A stretch of 64,000 nt of DNA from Flavobacterium sandaracinum (GTDB taxonomy: Bacteria > Bacteroidota > Bacteroidia > Flavobacteriales > Flavobacteriaceae): contig NZ_SMFN01000004.1 of assembly GCF_004349135.1 (NCBI RefSeq), forward strand, positions 181,943 to 245,942, written 5' to 3'. Position numbers and translations under genes: made by a program. Positions within the stretch are counted from its first letter, which is position 1, and the number at the start of each line of letters is the position of its first letter. The notes beneath the pieces are model-generated. The model did no database searches and had not been told where the DNA came from. It worked only from the letters and a program-made list of their open reading frames with translations. Below are positions 9,316-17,791 of this stretch, one piece after another.

Positions 9316-10676
9316 TGTCAAAAGTAAAAACAACTTTTTTTTGCCAAAACTGTGGCGCACAATATGCCAAATGGCAAGGACAATGCAATTCCTGTAAAGA
9401 ATGGAATACGATTGCGGAAGAGATTATACAAAAACAAGAAAAAATAGCTTGGAAAAGCGAATCAGCAGCAACTAGTAAAGCACCAAAACCGTTACGAATA
9501 AACGAAATTGATTCGGCTCAGGAAATCCGAATGGACACCACTGACGCCGAACTGAATCGCGTATTAGGAGGCGGAATCGTTCCCGGTTCATTGATCCTTT
9601 TGGGTGGCGAACCCGGAATTGGAAAAAGCACGCTATTGCTTCAAATATCCTTAAAATTACCTTACAAAACTTTATATGTTTCCGGTGAGGAAAGTCAGAA
9701 ACAAATAAAAATGCGTGCCGAAAGAATCACGCCAAGCGGAGACAATTGTTATATTCTCACGGAAACCAAAACACAAAACATCTTCAAACAAATTGAAGCT
9801 ATACAACCGGAAATCGTGATTATCGATTCCATTCAAACCTTGCATACGGATTATATTGAATCTACTCCGGGAAGTATTTCTCAAATACGGGAAACCACAG
9901 CCGAACTGATCAAATTTGCCAAAGAAACCAATATTCCCGTGATTCTGATTGGTCACATCACCAAAGACGGAAACATCGCCGGACCAAAAATCCTAGAACA
10001 CATGGTGGACACCGTTTTGCAATTTGAAGGCGATAGAAATCACGTGTATCGCATTTTACGTTCGTTAAAAAACCGATTCGGTTCTACTGCCGAAATTGGT
10101 ATTTATGAAATGTTAGGCAATGGTTTGAGAGAAGTTTCAAATCCATCGGAAATATTGATTTCACATAAAAATGAGGAATTATCCGGAACTGCAATTGCCT
10201 CCACATTAGAAGGCATGCGCCCTTTGATGATTGAAATTCAAGCCTTGGTAAGCACAGCAGTGTACGGAACTCCGCAACGCAGCACCACGGGTTACAATGC
10301 CAAAAGATTAAACATGATTTTGGCAGTATTAGAAAAAAGAGCTGGTTTTAGGCTTGGCGCCAAAGATGTATTCCTGAATATAACTGGTGGAATTTCAGTA
10401 GATGATCCGGCGATAGATTTGGCTGTTGTTGCTGCCATTTTATCTTCGAATGAAGATATTGCAGTCAATAAAGATTTTTGTTTTGCTGGTGAAGTTGGAC
10501 TTTCAGGCGAAATTCGTCCGGTAAACCGCGTGGACCAACGTATTCAAGAAGCCGAGAAATTAGGTTTTTCGACCATTTTTGTATCCAAATACAATAAAAT
10601 TGCGTTGAAAAATACCGGAATCCAAATTCGCTTAGTGGCGAAAATCGAAGATGTTGCCAGCGAGTTGTTTGGATAG
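9315..10676 (+). CDS. radA: DNA repair protein RadA
   Basis: Branch-migration ATPase that helps RecA during homologous recombination. Its 453 residues are full length. In order it has a four-Cys zinc finger (Cys10, 13, 24, 27), Walker A GGEPGIGKST (97-106), the RadA-specific KNRFG motif (about 252-256), and a C-terminal Lon-protease-like domain with STTGYNAKRLNMILAVLEKR and FAGEVGLSGEIRPV. The ATG overlaps the stop of the upstream esterase-like gene by one base. Confidence 0.98.
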   Translation: MSKVKTTFFCQNCGAQYAKWQGQCNSCKEWNTIAEEIIQKQEKIAWKSESAATSKAPKPLRINEIDSAQEIRMDTTDAELNRVLGGGIVPGSLILLGGEPGIGKSTLLLQISLKLPYKTLYVSGEESQKQIKMRAERITPSGDNCYILTETKTQNIFKQIEAIQPEIVIIDSIQTLHTDYIESTPGSISQIRETTAELIKFAKETNIPVILIGHITKDGNIAGPKILEHMVDTVLQFEGDRNHVYRILRSLKNRFGSTAEIGIYEMLGNGLREVSNPSEILISHKNEELSGTAIASTLEGMRPLMIEIQALVSTAVYGTPQRSTTGYNAKRLNMILAVLEKRAGFRLGAKDVFLNITGGISVDDPAIDLAVVAAILSSNEDIAVNKDFCFAGEVGLSGEIRPVNRVDQRIQEAEKLGFSTIFVSKYNKIALKNTGIQIRLVAKIEDVASELFG

Positions 10677-10700
10677 CTCAAAACATTAAATTTCTTAAGT

Positions 10701-10736
10701 AAACCACCAAGAACTCATATTTCATGGTGGTTTATT
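10701..10736 (+). terminator. Terminator-like hairpin after radA
   Basis: Nine-bp arms AAACCACCA/TGGTGGTTT with a 15-base loop, followed by a T-rich tail (ATTTATT). The loop is long but the position 25 bases after the radA stop fits. Confidence 0.7.
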
Positions 10737-11027
10737 TATTTAACTAAAATACCTTAGAATTTAATTCATTACAGTTGACTACATAATTTGGCCATTAATG
10801 ATAAAACTTAAAAAAACTCCATCAAATACAACTTCTTTTAAACGTAACATTAAAGTTACTATCTAAAACGATCTTCTCTCGAATTTTACGAATAGGTATT
10901 CAGACTCCCCATTTACACTAAAAAAGTAAACTTTTCATAATGGCTTAAATCATTTATAGATTGAATATCATTTTCGTATAATTATTTTTCGTAACTTTAT
11001 GTTTAACAATACATTACGAAAATAAAA
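10737..11027. other. Intergenic region after radA
   Basis: AT-rich, with no gene seen. It should hold the promoter of the following gene; GTAACTTTATG near 10990 is a near match to TAnnTTTG. Confidence 0.4.
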
Positions 11028-11432
11028 ATGAAACCATCACACCAAACTATGACTCATTTATACGAACACTTAGGCAAAGTTTTCTATACTATTGCGGCCA
11101 TAGACAAAACCATTCGTAAAGAAGAAATCGACCAACTGAAACAAATTATAAAAACAGAATGGCTTCCGCTGGAAAATAGTTTCAATGAATTTGGCGACGA
11201 CACTGCGTATGAAATCGAAATTGTTTTTGACTGGCTTGTCGCCAATGAATGGGAATTGGAACAAGTGATTCCCGACTTTAAAATTTTCAAAGAAGAACAT
11301 CAACACTTGTTTACATCAGAAATGAATGCTTTAATTCTAAAAACCGCCAACGCAATAGCTTCTTCTTTTTCAGGAAAAAATAAATCAGAACACGTTTTAA
11401 TAAGTCAACTAAGCGCAATTCTTTTGCAATAA
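11028..11432 (+). CDS. Hypothetical protein, helical, TerB-like features
   Basis: 134 residues, no signal peptide, predicted mostly alpha-helical and acidic. The text LGKVFYTIAAIDKTIRKEEIDQLKQIIK recalls the start of TerB-type helical domains (an A-x-D segment followed by E-x-x-x-L-x-x-I), but I do not recognise the family firmly. It lies 43 bases upstream of another small unknown gene on the same strand, so they may be co-transcribed. Confidence 0.6.
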   Translation: MKPSHQTMTHLYEHLGKVFYTIAAIDKTIRKEEIDQLKQIIKTEWLPLENSFNEFGDDTAYEIEIVFDWLVANEWELEQVIPDFKIFKEEHQHLFTSEMNALILKTANAIASSFSGKNKSEHVLISQLSAILLQ

Positions 11433-11475
11433 TACAGCATCAAACACTCTACTTTAATTTTAAAATAGCAAAGAC

Positions 11476-11910
11476 ATGAAAAGACAAACTGGCATTTGGA
11501 TAGATTCTTCAAAAGCAATAATTGTTGCTCTTGATGGTGATACAGAAAAAATTACCGAAATAGATTCTGAGGTTGAAAACAGTGTACATCATAATGACGA
11601 AGGCAATAAAGGAACTTTCTCAGGAGTTCATCATGGCAATAGTGATAAAAAATTTGACGAACGAAAAAAACAAGCGCTGGATTACTTTATAAAATCAGTT
11701 CTTTCGTATGTTAAAAAATCGGATGAACTTATTGTTTTTGGTCCAGCGCAAACCAAAACTAAACTGGAACAAAAATTAATCACGGATCATTTAATTGAAC
11801 CCGGAAAACTTAAAGCAGTAGAAACAGCAGATAAAATGACCTTAAACCAGATTGTGGAAAAAGTTCGAAGGTTCTACAATCCACACGAATATAAAGTACC
11901 AAAGCTATAA
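11476..11910 (+). CDS. Hypothetical protein, release-factor-like (baeRF-type) features
   Basis: 144 residues starting MKRQTGIWIDSSKAIIVAL. That opening strand pattern, the basic middle (DERKKQALDYFIKSVL) and the later DELIVFGPAQTKTKLEQKL resemble small bacterial proteins related to archaeo-eukaryotic release factor domains. The VETADKMTLNQIVEKVRRFY end also fits that view. The assignment rests on pattern memory only. A His-rich stretch VHHNDEGNKGTFSGVHHG lies at about 37-54. A terminator follows. Confidence 0.6.
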   Translation: MKRQTGIWIDSSKAIIVALDGDTEKITEIDSEVENSVHHNDEGNKGTFSGVHHGNSDKKFDERKKQALDYFIKSVLSYVKKSDELIVFGPAQTKTKLEQKLITDHLIEPGKLKAVETADKMTLNQIVEKVRRFYNPHEYKVPKL

Positions 11911-11941
11911 AGCTCATTTAACGGCTCTACAACAATTTAGA

Positions 11942-11972
11942 AACTACAAGACTTTGTGTTTGTAGTTTTTTT
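11942..11972 (+). terminator. Rho-independent terminator
   Basis: AACTACAA/TTGTAGTT stem with a loop of about 10 bases, then a T-run. It lies 31 bases after the stop of the preceding gene. Confidence 0.85.
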
Positions 11973-12119
11973 GTGTTTACAATTGAACGAAATTAAATTA
12001 ACCATCAAAATTCTAAAGAAAACTATAAAAAACTTTCCTTTAGTATTATTTTGCTTTTCTTTATAGACGAGATTCTAAACTCCATTTATTTTAGATTTTA
12101 TCAAGTATCCAAATCATTT

Positions 12120-14087
12120 ATGAGAACCGGAAAACAAAAATTAATCCTTGCTGCGAAAATACTTTTTGTATTATTTGTACTAATGATTATTGCTTTTTAC
12201 ATATTTCGCGATGCCGTTTTACAACAAACCATCGCTAAGGTCTCACACGAAATGGAAGTCGATTACAACAGCACTTTTACGATAAAAAAAGCTTCTTTTG
12301 ACGGGTTATCAGGATTGAATCTTACCGAAATAATACTAGTTCCTAAAAATGCAGACACGCTGTTTAAAATTCAAAAACTAAAAACCAGTGTCAATTTATG
12401 GCAGCTGCTATCTGGCGATGTGCAACTGGGAACTTTAGAAGTCCAGAACGGTTTTGTACAGTTAGTAAAAAAAGGAAAAGTAAGAAATTTTGATGCTTTT
12501 CTAAAAAAAGACAATCAAACAGAAATACGCGATGAGAAAAAAGATTACGCGAAGTTTACCTATAGAATCATCTCAAAAGCACTGAATTTAGTACCAACGG
12601 ATATGATTCTGGACAATCTTTCTTTCCGACTCGATGATAATGGGAAAAAAGCAACCATCAATTTTCAAAAACTGCGATTGGTCAACAAACAACTAGAAAC
12701 TTCGATAAAAGTGCAAACCAATACCATTTCACAACGTTGGAGAATTAAAGGATTTGCCGATCCAAGAAATAAAAAAGCGGATATTCGTTTCGCCAATATT
12801 GATACGGGTGCCATCCAGATGCCTTATTTAGACGAGCGTTTCAACCTAAAATCCAGCTTTGATTCCATCCGATTGAATATTCAAAACATAGATAGAGATG
12901 GTGATGAATTGCATATTGATGGCTTTATGGCTATTACCAATTTAAAACTCAACCACCCAAAAATCGCTAGTAAAGATGTATTATTAAAAAACGCCAAATT
13001 CGATTACCGCTTTTTACTAGGATCTGATTTTATTTCTATTGACAGCAGCTCAACGGTTCAGTTGAATAAGATAAAATTTCATCCCTACTTGGCTTACGAA
13101 ACAGAGAAAGATACCATTTATAAATTCAAAGTAAACCTACCAAAAATGAAAGCGCAGGATTTTATTACCTCGCTTCCTGACGGATTATTTACCCATTTTC
13201 AGGGAATGGAAGCCACTGGAACTTTTGATTATAAATTGGATTTTGCTTTCAACCAAAACAAACCCAATCAGCTGGTTTTTGACAGTAAATTGAAGAAAGA
13301 AAACCTAAGAATTACAAAATACGGCGAAGCCAATCTAAACAAACTTAATGGCGAATTTATGTATCGGGCTTTAATCAACAATGTGTTTCAACGAGGTGTT
13401 TTGGTAGGAAATGCGAATCCAAACTACACGCCTTTGGACCAAATTTCGCCCTATTTACAAAAATCGGTTTTGACAACCGAAGATCCCTCTTTCTTTAGTC
13501 ATAGAGGATTTATTAACGAAGCTTTCAAGCAATCTATCGTCAAAAACATTCGGACCAAAAAATTTGCACGCGGTGCCAGTACCATTAGCATGCAATTAGT
13601 GAAAAATGCTTTCCTGAGTCGGGAAAAAACAGTATCTCGCAAACTGGAAGAAATTCTATTGGTTTACATTTTGGAAAACAACCGAATTGTGAGCAAGGAA
13701 CGCATGCTCGAAGTGTATTTTAATATCATCGAATGGGGTCCAAATGTGTATGGAATTGGTGAAGCAAGTCAGTTTTATTTCCAAAAAACACCTGCAGAAT
13801 TATCGCTGAACGAATGTTTGTATCTTGCCAGAATTATCCCGAGTCCTAAGAAATTCATGTATCAGATTAACGATCAAGGGATGTTGAAAGATTTTGCGAT
13901 AAAACAGGAATCATTCTTGACCAGCATCATGCTTCGAAGAGGACTTTTGACACCAGAAGACACTATTTACAAGTCGTTACCTATATTAATTTCAGGACCT
14001 GCCAAATCTTTTATCAAATTCAAAGTACAAGATTCAACGCAAATAAAGGTGGATTCCTTAGCCGTTGATGACGAATTTGATCTTTAA
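12120..14087 (+). CDS. Membrane-anchored AsmA-like protein fused to a GT51 peptidoglycan glycosyltransferase
   Basis: 655 residues from ATG 12120; an in-frame TTG at 12051 is less likely. A transmembrane helix (ILFVLFVLMIIAFYIF) is followed by about 390 residues of AsmA-like beta-rich sequence (IDGFMAITNLKLNHPKI). The C-terminal GT51 domain (about 425-620) has EDPSFFSHRGF with the catalytic Glu454, RGASTISMQLVKNAFL, KLEEILLVYILE and EVYFNIIEWGPNVYGIGEAS. No transpeptidase domain is present. It would polymerise lipid II on the periplasmic side. The N-terminal part might contact lipid or envelope partners; that is inference. Confidence 0.88.
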   Translation: MRTGKQKLILAAKILFVLFVLMIIAFYIFRDAVLQQTIAKVSHEMEVDYNSTFTIKKASFDGLSGLNLTEIILVPKNADTLFKIQKLKTSVNLWQLLSGDVQLGTLEVQNGFVQLVKKGKVRNFDAFLKKDNQTEIRDEKKDYAKFTYRIISKALNLVPTDMILDNLSFRLDDNGKKATINFQKLRLVNKQLETSIKVQTNTISQRWRIKGFADPRNKKADIRFANIDTGAIQMPYLDERFNLKSSFDSIRLNIQNIDRDGDELHIDGFMAITNLKLNHPKIASKDVLLKNAKFDYRFLLGSDFISIDSSSTVQLNKIKFHPYLAYETEKDTIYKFKVNLPKMKAQDFITSLPDGLFTHFQGMEATGTFDYKLDFAFNQNKPNQLVFDSKLKKENLRITKYGEANLNKLNGEFMYRALINNVFQRGVLVGNANPNYTPLDQISPYLQKSVLTTEDPSFFSHRGFINEAFKQSIVKNIRTKKFARGASTISMQLVKNAFLSREKTVSRKLEEILLVYILENNRIVSKERMLEVYFNIIEWGPNVYGIGEASQFYFQKTPAELSLNECLYLARIIPSPKKFMYQINDQGMLKDFAIKQESFLTSIMLRRGLLTPEDTIYKSLPILISGPAKSFIKFKVQDSTQIKVDSLAVDDEFDL

Positions 14088-14158
14088 TGGCACAGCTTTA
14101 ACCACAAAGTTCACGAAGAAGTCGCCAAGTTCACAAGGTTTAAATTTGCTATTATATT

Positions 14159-14215
14159 GTCATTCAGACAAAGGAGGAATCCCACACAATGAGATTTCTC
14201 CTTTATCGGTATGAC
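14159..14215. repeat. Imperfect palindromic repeat (bidirectional hairpin)
   Basis: GTCAT...ATGAC ends enclose 12-base arms (14170-14181 and 14193-14204) that pair with one wobble. It lies between two convergent genes and may act as a shared terminator. It looks like a dispersed intergenic repeat of the GTCATTC...GGAGGAATC kind. Confidence 0.5.
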
Positions 14216-14233
14216 AAAAAATGGTTTTTTAAT

Positions 14234-15271
14234 TTACGGTGCCGGATCAGGAATAACAGTTTGAACTTCATCAATCGCTTTTAGAATATCCTCTGAAAGT
14301 GACACTTTAATTGTATCTATATTTTCTTTTAATTGTTCCAAAGTTGTAGCGCCAATAATCGTGCTGGTTACAAACGGTTGCTGTTCTATAAATGCCAAAG
14401 ACAACTCTGTCAAAGTGAGTCCATTCTTCTTGGCGATTTCCTGATACAATCTTGTAGCTTCAGTACTTTGTGCGCTGTTGTATCTGGAATACTGAGGAAA
14501 CAACTTAATTCTGGCATTTGGATGAACTTCACCAGTAAGGAATTTACCGGACAAAACCCCAAAAGCCATCGGCGAATACGCCAATAAACCTACATTTTCT
14601 CTCAAACAAACTTCGGCAGAACCGTTTTCAAAAAGTCTATTCAATAATGAATACGGATTTTGAATCGTTTTCACTCGTGGCAAATCATTGTATTTGCTTT
14701 CCTCTAGAAAACGCATAATTCCCCAAGGATTTTCATTTGAAAGTCCGATATTTTTAATTTTTCCTTCTTTGACAAAACTGTCTAATGTTTCTAACACATC
14801 ATGAATATTGTCTTTCCAAGCATCATCCTGGACTTTGAAACCGCGTTGGCCAAAATAATTCGTTTTGCGTTCTGGCCAGTGCAACTGGTACACATCCAGA
14901 TAATCCGTTTGAAGGCGTTGTAAACTTTTATCCAATGCAAACTTGATGCTAGCTGGTGAAAAATCTAATTGCTCTCTCATGTAGCCAAAATTCGGATTGG
15001 GTCCGGCAATTTTAGAAGCCAAAACTATTTGTTCTCTCTTTCCAGTTTTTTTCAACCAAGTTCCAATGATTTTCTCGGTGCTCCCATAGGTCTCCTGACG
15101 CGCTGGCACCGAGTACATTTCGGCAGTATCAAAGAAATTGACTCCATTTTCTAAAGCATAATCCATTTGGGCATGACCATCAGCTTCTGTATTTTGTTGG
15201 CCAAAAGTCATGGTTCCAAGGCAGATTTTGCTGACTTTTATATCAGTATTTGGTAAAGTTGTGTATTTCAT
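14234..15271 (-). CDS. NADP(H)-dependent aldo/keto reductase (Tas-like)
   Basis: Cytoplasmic oxidoreductase of 345 residues with the AKR barrel. The N-terminus MKYTTLPNTDIKVSKICLGTMTFG matches the Tas/YajO group. The catalytic set is visible: Asp and Tyr in NFFDTAEMYSVP, Lys in LASKIAG, and His in YQLHWPER. The NADP-binding end is ATTLEQLKENID. The substrate is unknown. It appears monocistronic and convergent with the GT51 gene. Confidence 0.93.
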   Translation of the reverse strand: MKYTTLPNTDIKVSKICLGTMTFGQQNTEADGHAQMDYALENGVNFFDTAEMYSVPARQETYGSTEKIIGTWLKKTGKREQIVLASKIAGPNPNFGYMREQLDFSPASIKFALDKSLQRLQTDYLDVYQLHWPERKTNYFGQRGFKVQDDAWKDNIHDVLETLDSFVKEGKIKNIGLSNENPWGIMRFLEESKYNDLPRVKTIQNPYSLLNRLFENGSAEVCLRENVGLLAYSPMAFGVLSGKFLTGEVHPNARIKLFPQYSRYNSAQSTEATRLYQEIAKKNGLTLTELSLAFIEQQPFVTSTIIGATTLEQLKENIDTIKVSLSEDILKAIDEVQTVIPDPAP

Positions 15272-15556
15272 TTTTAAGGAAATTGTATTTTATTTTCGAA
15301 AACAAAGATAAAATTAGTTTGTTGTTTAGATTTACAGTTAACAGAAAATTGAGAAACGTTTACAAAATATAACCGCGAATTCGCAAATTAAAAAGCTCCA
15401 TTCCAAAGATAAAATTAGCGAATTAGCGGTAAAAGAAAAGGTTTTTTTAAACTATTAAGAAATTAAGATTCGATAAGAATTACGCTTAATCTTCCTAATT
15501 CCTTAATGTTTAAACTCATAAAACTGGACGTTGTTTTATAAAATATCTCGTAGAAA
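15272..15556. repeat. Intergenic region with an inverted repeat
   Basis: No gene is seen. Arms at 15372-15389 and 15413-15430 match at 16 of 18 positions (ACCGC-AATTCGC-AATT type). It resembles the AATTCGCGAATT-rich degenerate repeats often seen between Bacteroidota genes. Confidence 0.5.
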
Positions 15557-15592
15557 ATAAAAAAAGGTTCAAAGCATACACTCTGAACCTTT
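15557..15592 (-). terminator. Rho-independent terminator of the OmpA lipoprotein gene
   Basis: On the minus strand AAAGGTTCA/TGAACCTTT encloses a 12-base loop and is followed by a T-run. It lies 25 bases after the stop. Confidence 0.9.
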
Positions 15593-15616
15593 GCCTCTTT
15601 GAAACTTTGCTTCTTT

Positions 15617-16558
15617 TTAATTTATTTCATTCAACATTTCGGCGATTTCATCTAATCTTGGCGTAAGAATGATTTCTATTCTACGGTTTTTAGCTTTTCC
15701 ATCAGCGTTTGCATTGCTTGTCAAAGGCGAAAATTCTCCTCTTCCAGCAGCCGTTAAGTTTTCTTTGTTGATTTTTTTGTTCTCACTCAAAATAGCCACT
15801 ATTGCCGTAGCTCTTTTGGTCGATAAATCCCAGTTATCCGCAATTGGACCTGAAGCCGTGAAGGCATCATCATCTGTATGACCTTCAATAAGAACAGCTA
15901 TTTCTGGGTTGTCACCCAAAACTTTACCTAATTCTATAACTGCTTTTTTCCCTTCGGAACCTACCGCCCAACTTCCAGAATTGAAAAGTAGTTTGTTCTC
16001 CATAGAAACATACACTTTGCCATTTTTTTGTTCCACGGTCAACCCTTTTCCTTCAAAACTATTTAAAGCATTAGACAAGGTCTCTTTTAGTTTTTTCATG
16101 CTGGCTTCTTTGGCAGCAATCAAATCCTCTAATTCTTGCAAACGTTGTGCGCTTTTGCTCAATCGCTCTTGTTCTACTGCCAATGCTTTTCCTTTTTCGT
16201 CTAATTGTTCCAGCAAATCACGGTTTTTCTTCATGTTGCTTTGCAAAGCATCTCCACTATTTTTTTCTAAAGCAGCATACGAATCTTGTAAGACTTTGAA
16301 TTTATTTTGAGCCGCGGCATAATCTGCTTTCAACTTATCTAGTTCTGATTTAGACTTGCTTAAATCCGTTTTCAAACCATCACGATCTAATTCTAATTGG
16401 TTTTTAGCTTTTAACAAATCGGCATTTTCATCTGCTAAACTTCTGTTTTCTTTTTTGGAATCGGTGTATTTACTTTCTAAGTCATTGTATATTTTCTTGG
16501 ACACACAGGAAGTTGAAAGTGCCAATACTACTAATCCGATGGAAACTTTTTTAATCAT
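15617..16558 (-). CDS. OmpA-family peptidoglycan-binding lipoprotein with coiled coil
   Basis: 313 residues from ATG 16558, which opens a lipoprotein signal MIKKVSIGLVVLALSTSC. An upstream in-frame extension to 16609 has no signal character. Residues about 25-160 form a long coiled coil (repeated K/E/L heptads). The C-terminal OmpA domain shows LLFNSGSWAVGSEGK, VLIEGHTDDDAF, LSTKRATAIVAIL and GRGEFSPLTSNANADGKAKNRRIEI. It should tether the outer membrane to peptidoglycan. A terminator follows and a duplicated repeat lies upstream. Confidence 0.93.
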   Translation of the reverse strand: MIKKVSIGLVVLALSTSCVSKKIYNDLESKYTDSKKENRSLADENADLLKAKNQLELDRDGLKTDLSKSKSELDKLKADYAAAQNKFKVLQDSYAALEKNSGDALQSNMKKNRDLLEQLDEKGKALAVEQERLSKSAQRLQELEDLIAAKEASMKKLKETLSNALNSFEGKGLTVEQKNGKVYVSMENKLLFNSGSWAVGSEGKKAVIELGKVLGDNPEIAVLIEGHTDDDAFTASGPIADNWDLSTKRATAIVAILSENKKINKENLTAAGRGEFSPLTSNANADGKAKNRRIEIILTPRLDEIAEMLNEIN

Positions 16559-16584
16559 TTTGTTTGTATTTATGTTGTTTCTAA

Positions 16585-16728
16585 TGTTGTTTTGAAAACA
16601 AAAACTCAAATTGTATTCGGATCCCCTAGCCCCGATTGAAACGGAAATCCTTGTTGTTTTGAAAACAAAAACTCAAATTGTATTCGGATCCCCTAGCCCC
16701 GATTGAAACGGAAATCCTTGTTGTTTTT
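16585..16728. repeat. 67-bp tandem direct repeat, about 2.1 copies
   Basis: Two essentially identical 67-base units (16585-16651 and 16652-16718) plus the first bases of a third. Each unit contains TTGTTGTTTTGAAAACAAAA and a GGATCC-CTAGCCCCGATTGAAA core. The core is also the left part of the adjacent structured element, so the duplication has copied half of that element. Confidence 0.9.
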
Positions 16729-16800
16729 GCTGCCAAAAACAAGAAGATTGCAGAGTAAAGCGGGACACGAGCGAAGCGAACTGACGAAGTAAATAGCTCC
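16694..16800 (-). repeat. Structured intergenic element, copy 1, downstream of xth
   Basis: Read on the plus strand it begins TAGCCCCGATTGAAAC, then GGAAATCC, an inner hairpin (CTTGTTG...CAAAAACAAG), GCGGGA, and ends AAATAGCTCC. The same ordered blocks occur at 35076-35166. Both copies lie just downstream of a minus-strand gene in the same orientation. It resembles a common Bacteroidota intergenic element. Confidence 0.6.
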
Positions 16801-16827
16801 AGATTGCTTCATTCCTCGCAATAACTT

Positions 16828-17589
16828 TTACTCTAATTCCACTAAAATTGGGCAATGATCCGAATGCACTGCATCTGATAAAATAACGGCTCTTTTTAAT
16901 TTATGTTTTAAAGAATCACTAACTAAATTATAATCAATGCGCCAGCCTTTGTTGTTTCCTCTGGCTCCGGCGCGGTAACTCCACCATGTATATTGGTGAG
17001 GCTCACTGTTAAAATGTCGAAAACTATCTACAAATCCAGATTTCATAAATCCGTCAAGCCAAGTTCTTTCTTGCGGCAAAAACCCGGAAACGTTTTTGTT
17101 TCGGATAGGATCGTGAATGTCGATTGCCTCGTGGCAAATGTTGTAATCACCACAAATAATCAGGTTTGGCGTTTCTTTTTTAAGTTCGTTAATGTAGTTT
17201 TGAAAATCATCCATAAACGTAAATTTATGGTCCAATCGATCAATATTTGTCCCCGATGGCAAGTACAAACTCATCACTGAAAAATCATCAAAATCAGCAC
17301 GAAGGTTCCTTCCTTCAAAATCCATGTGGTGAATTCCGGTGCCATGTGCAACACTATTAGGTTTGACTTTAGAAAGAATCGCTACACCACTATACCCTTT
17401 TTTGGTTGCTGAATAGTAATATTGGTAGGGATATCCGGCTTTTGTAATATCGTCTACTGGAATTTGGTCTTCGGTTGCTTTAATTTCCTGAAGGCAAATA
17501 ATATCCGGATTTGCATGCTGCAACCAGTCTATAAATCCTTTAGAAATAGCGGCCCTGATTCCGTTGACGTTGTATGAAATAATTCTCAT
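16828..17589 (-). CDS. xth: Exodeoxyribonuclease III (AP endonuclease)
   Basis: Metal-dependent nuclease that cuts at abasic sites in base-excision repair. Its 253 residues are full length. Motifs in order: ISYNVNGIRAA, the metal-ligand Glu in CLQEIKA, GYSGVAILSK, the active-site GDYNICHEAIDIHDP, WRIDYNLVS, and the catalytic His in SDHCPI. Position and length match the XthA/ExoA family. It appears monocistronic, and a repeat element follows its stop. Confidence 0.96.
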   Translation of the reverse strand: MRIISYNVNGIRAAISKGFIDWLQHANPDIICLQEIKATEDQIPVDDITKAGYPYQYYYSATKKGYSGVAILSKVKPNSVAHGTGIHHMDFEGRNLRADFDDFSVMSLYLPSGTNIDRLDHKFTFMDDFQNYINELKKETPNLIICGDYNICHEAIDIHDPIRNKNVSGFLPQERTWLDGFMKSGFVDSFRHFNSEPHQYTWWSYRAGARGNNKGWRIDYNLVSDSLKHKLKRAVILSDAVHSDHCPILVELE

Positions 17590-17756
17590 TGAATATTTTT
17601 TTGAAATTCTTCCGAAAAAATTATTTTTACCTGCCGTTGTCAGGAACCCACTTTTTTATTTTATCGGAAAAAATTATATTGTTTGTATGTGGGTTTCAAA
17701 TGTAACAAAAAAGTAGAAGTTTGATTCATAAAAATAGAGAAAATGGAGTTTTTTGC

Positions 17757-17764
17757 TATCTTTG
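17757..17764 (+). promoter_or_regulatory. -7 promoter element of olsF
   Basis: TATCTTTG matches TAnnTTTG exactly, 27 bases before the chosen ATG. The -33 box is not certain. Confidence 0.5.
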
Positions 17765-17791
17765 TTTCTTGCTCTAAAAAAGAAAAAATAC

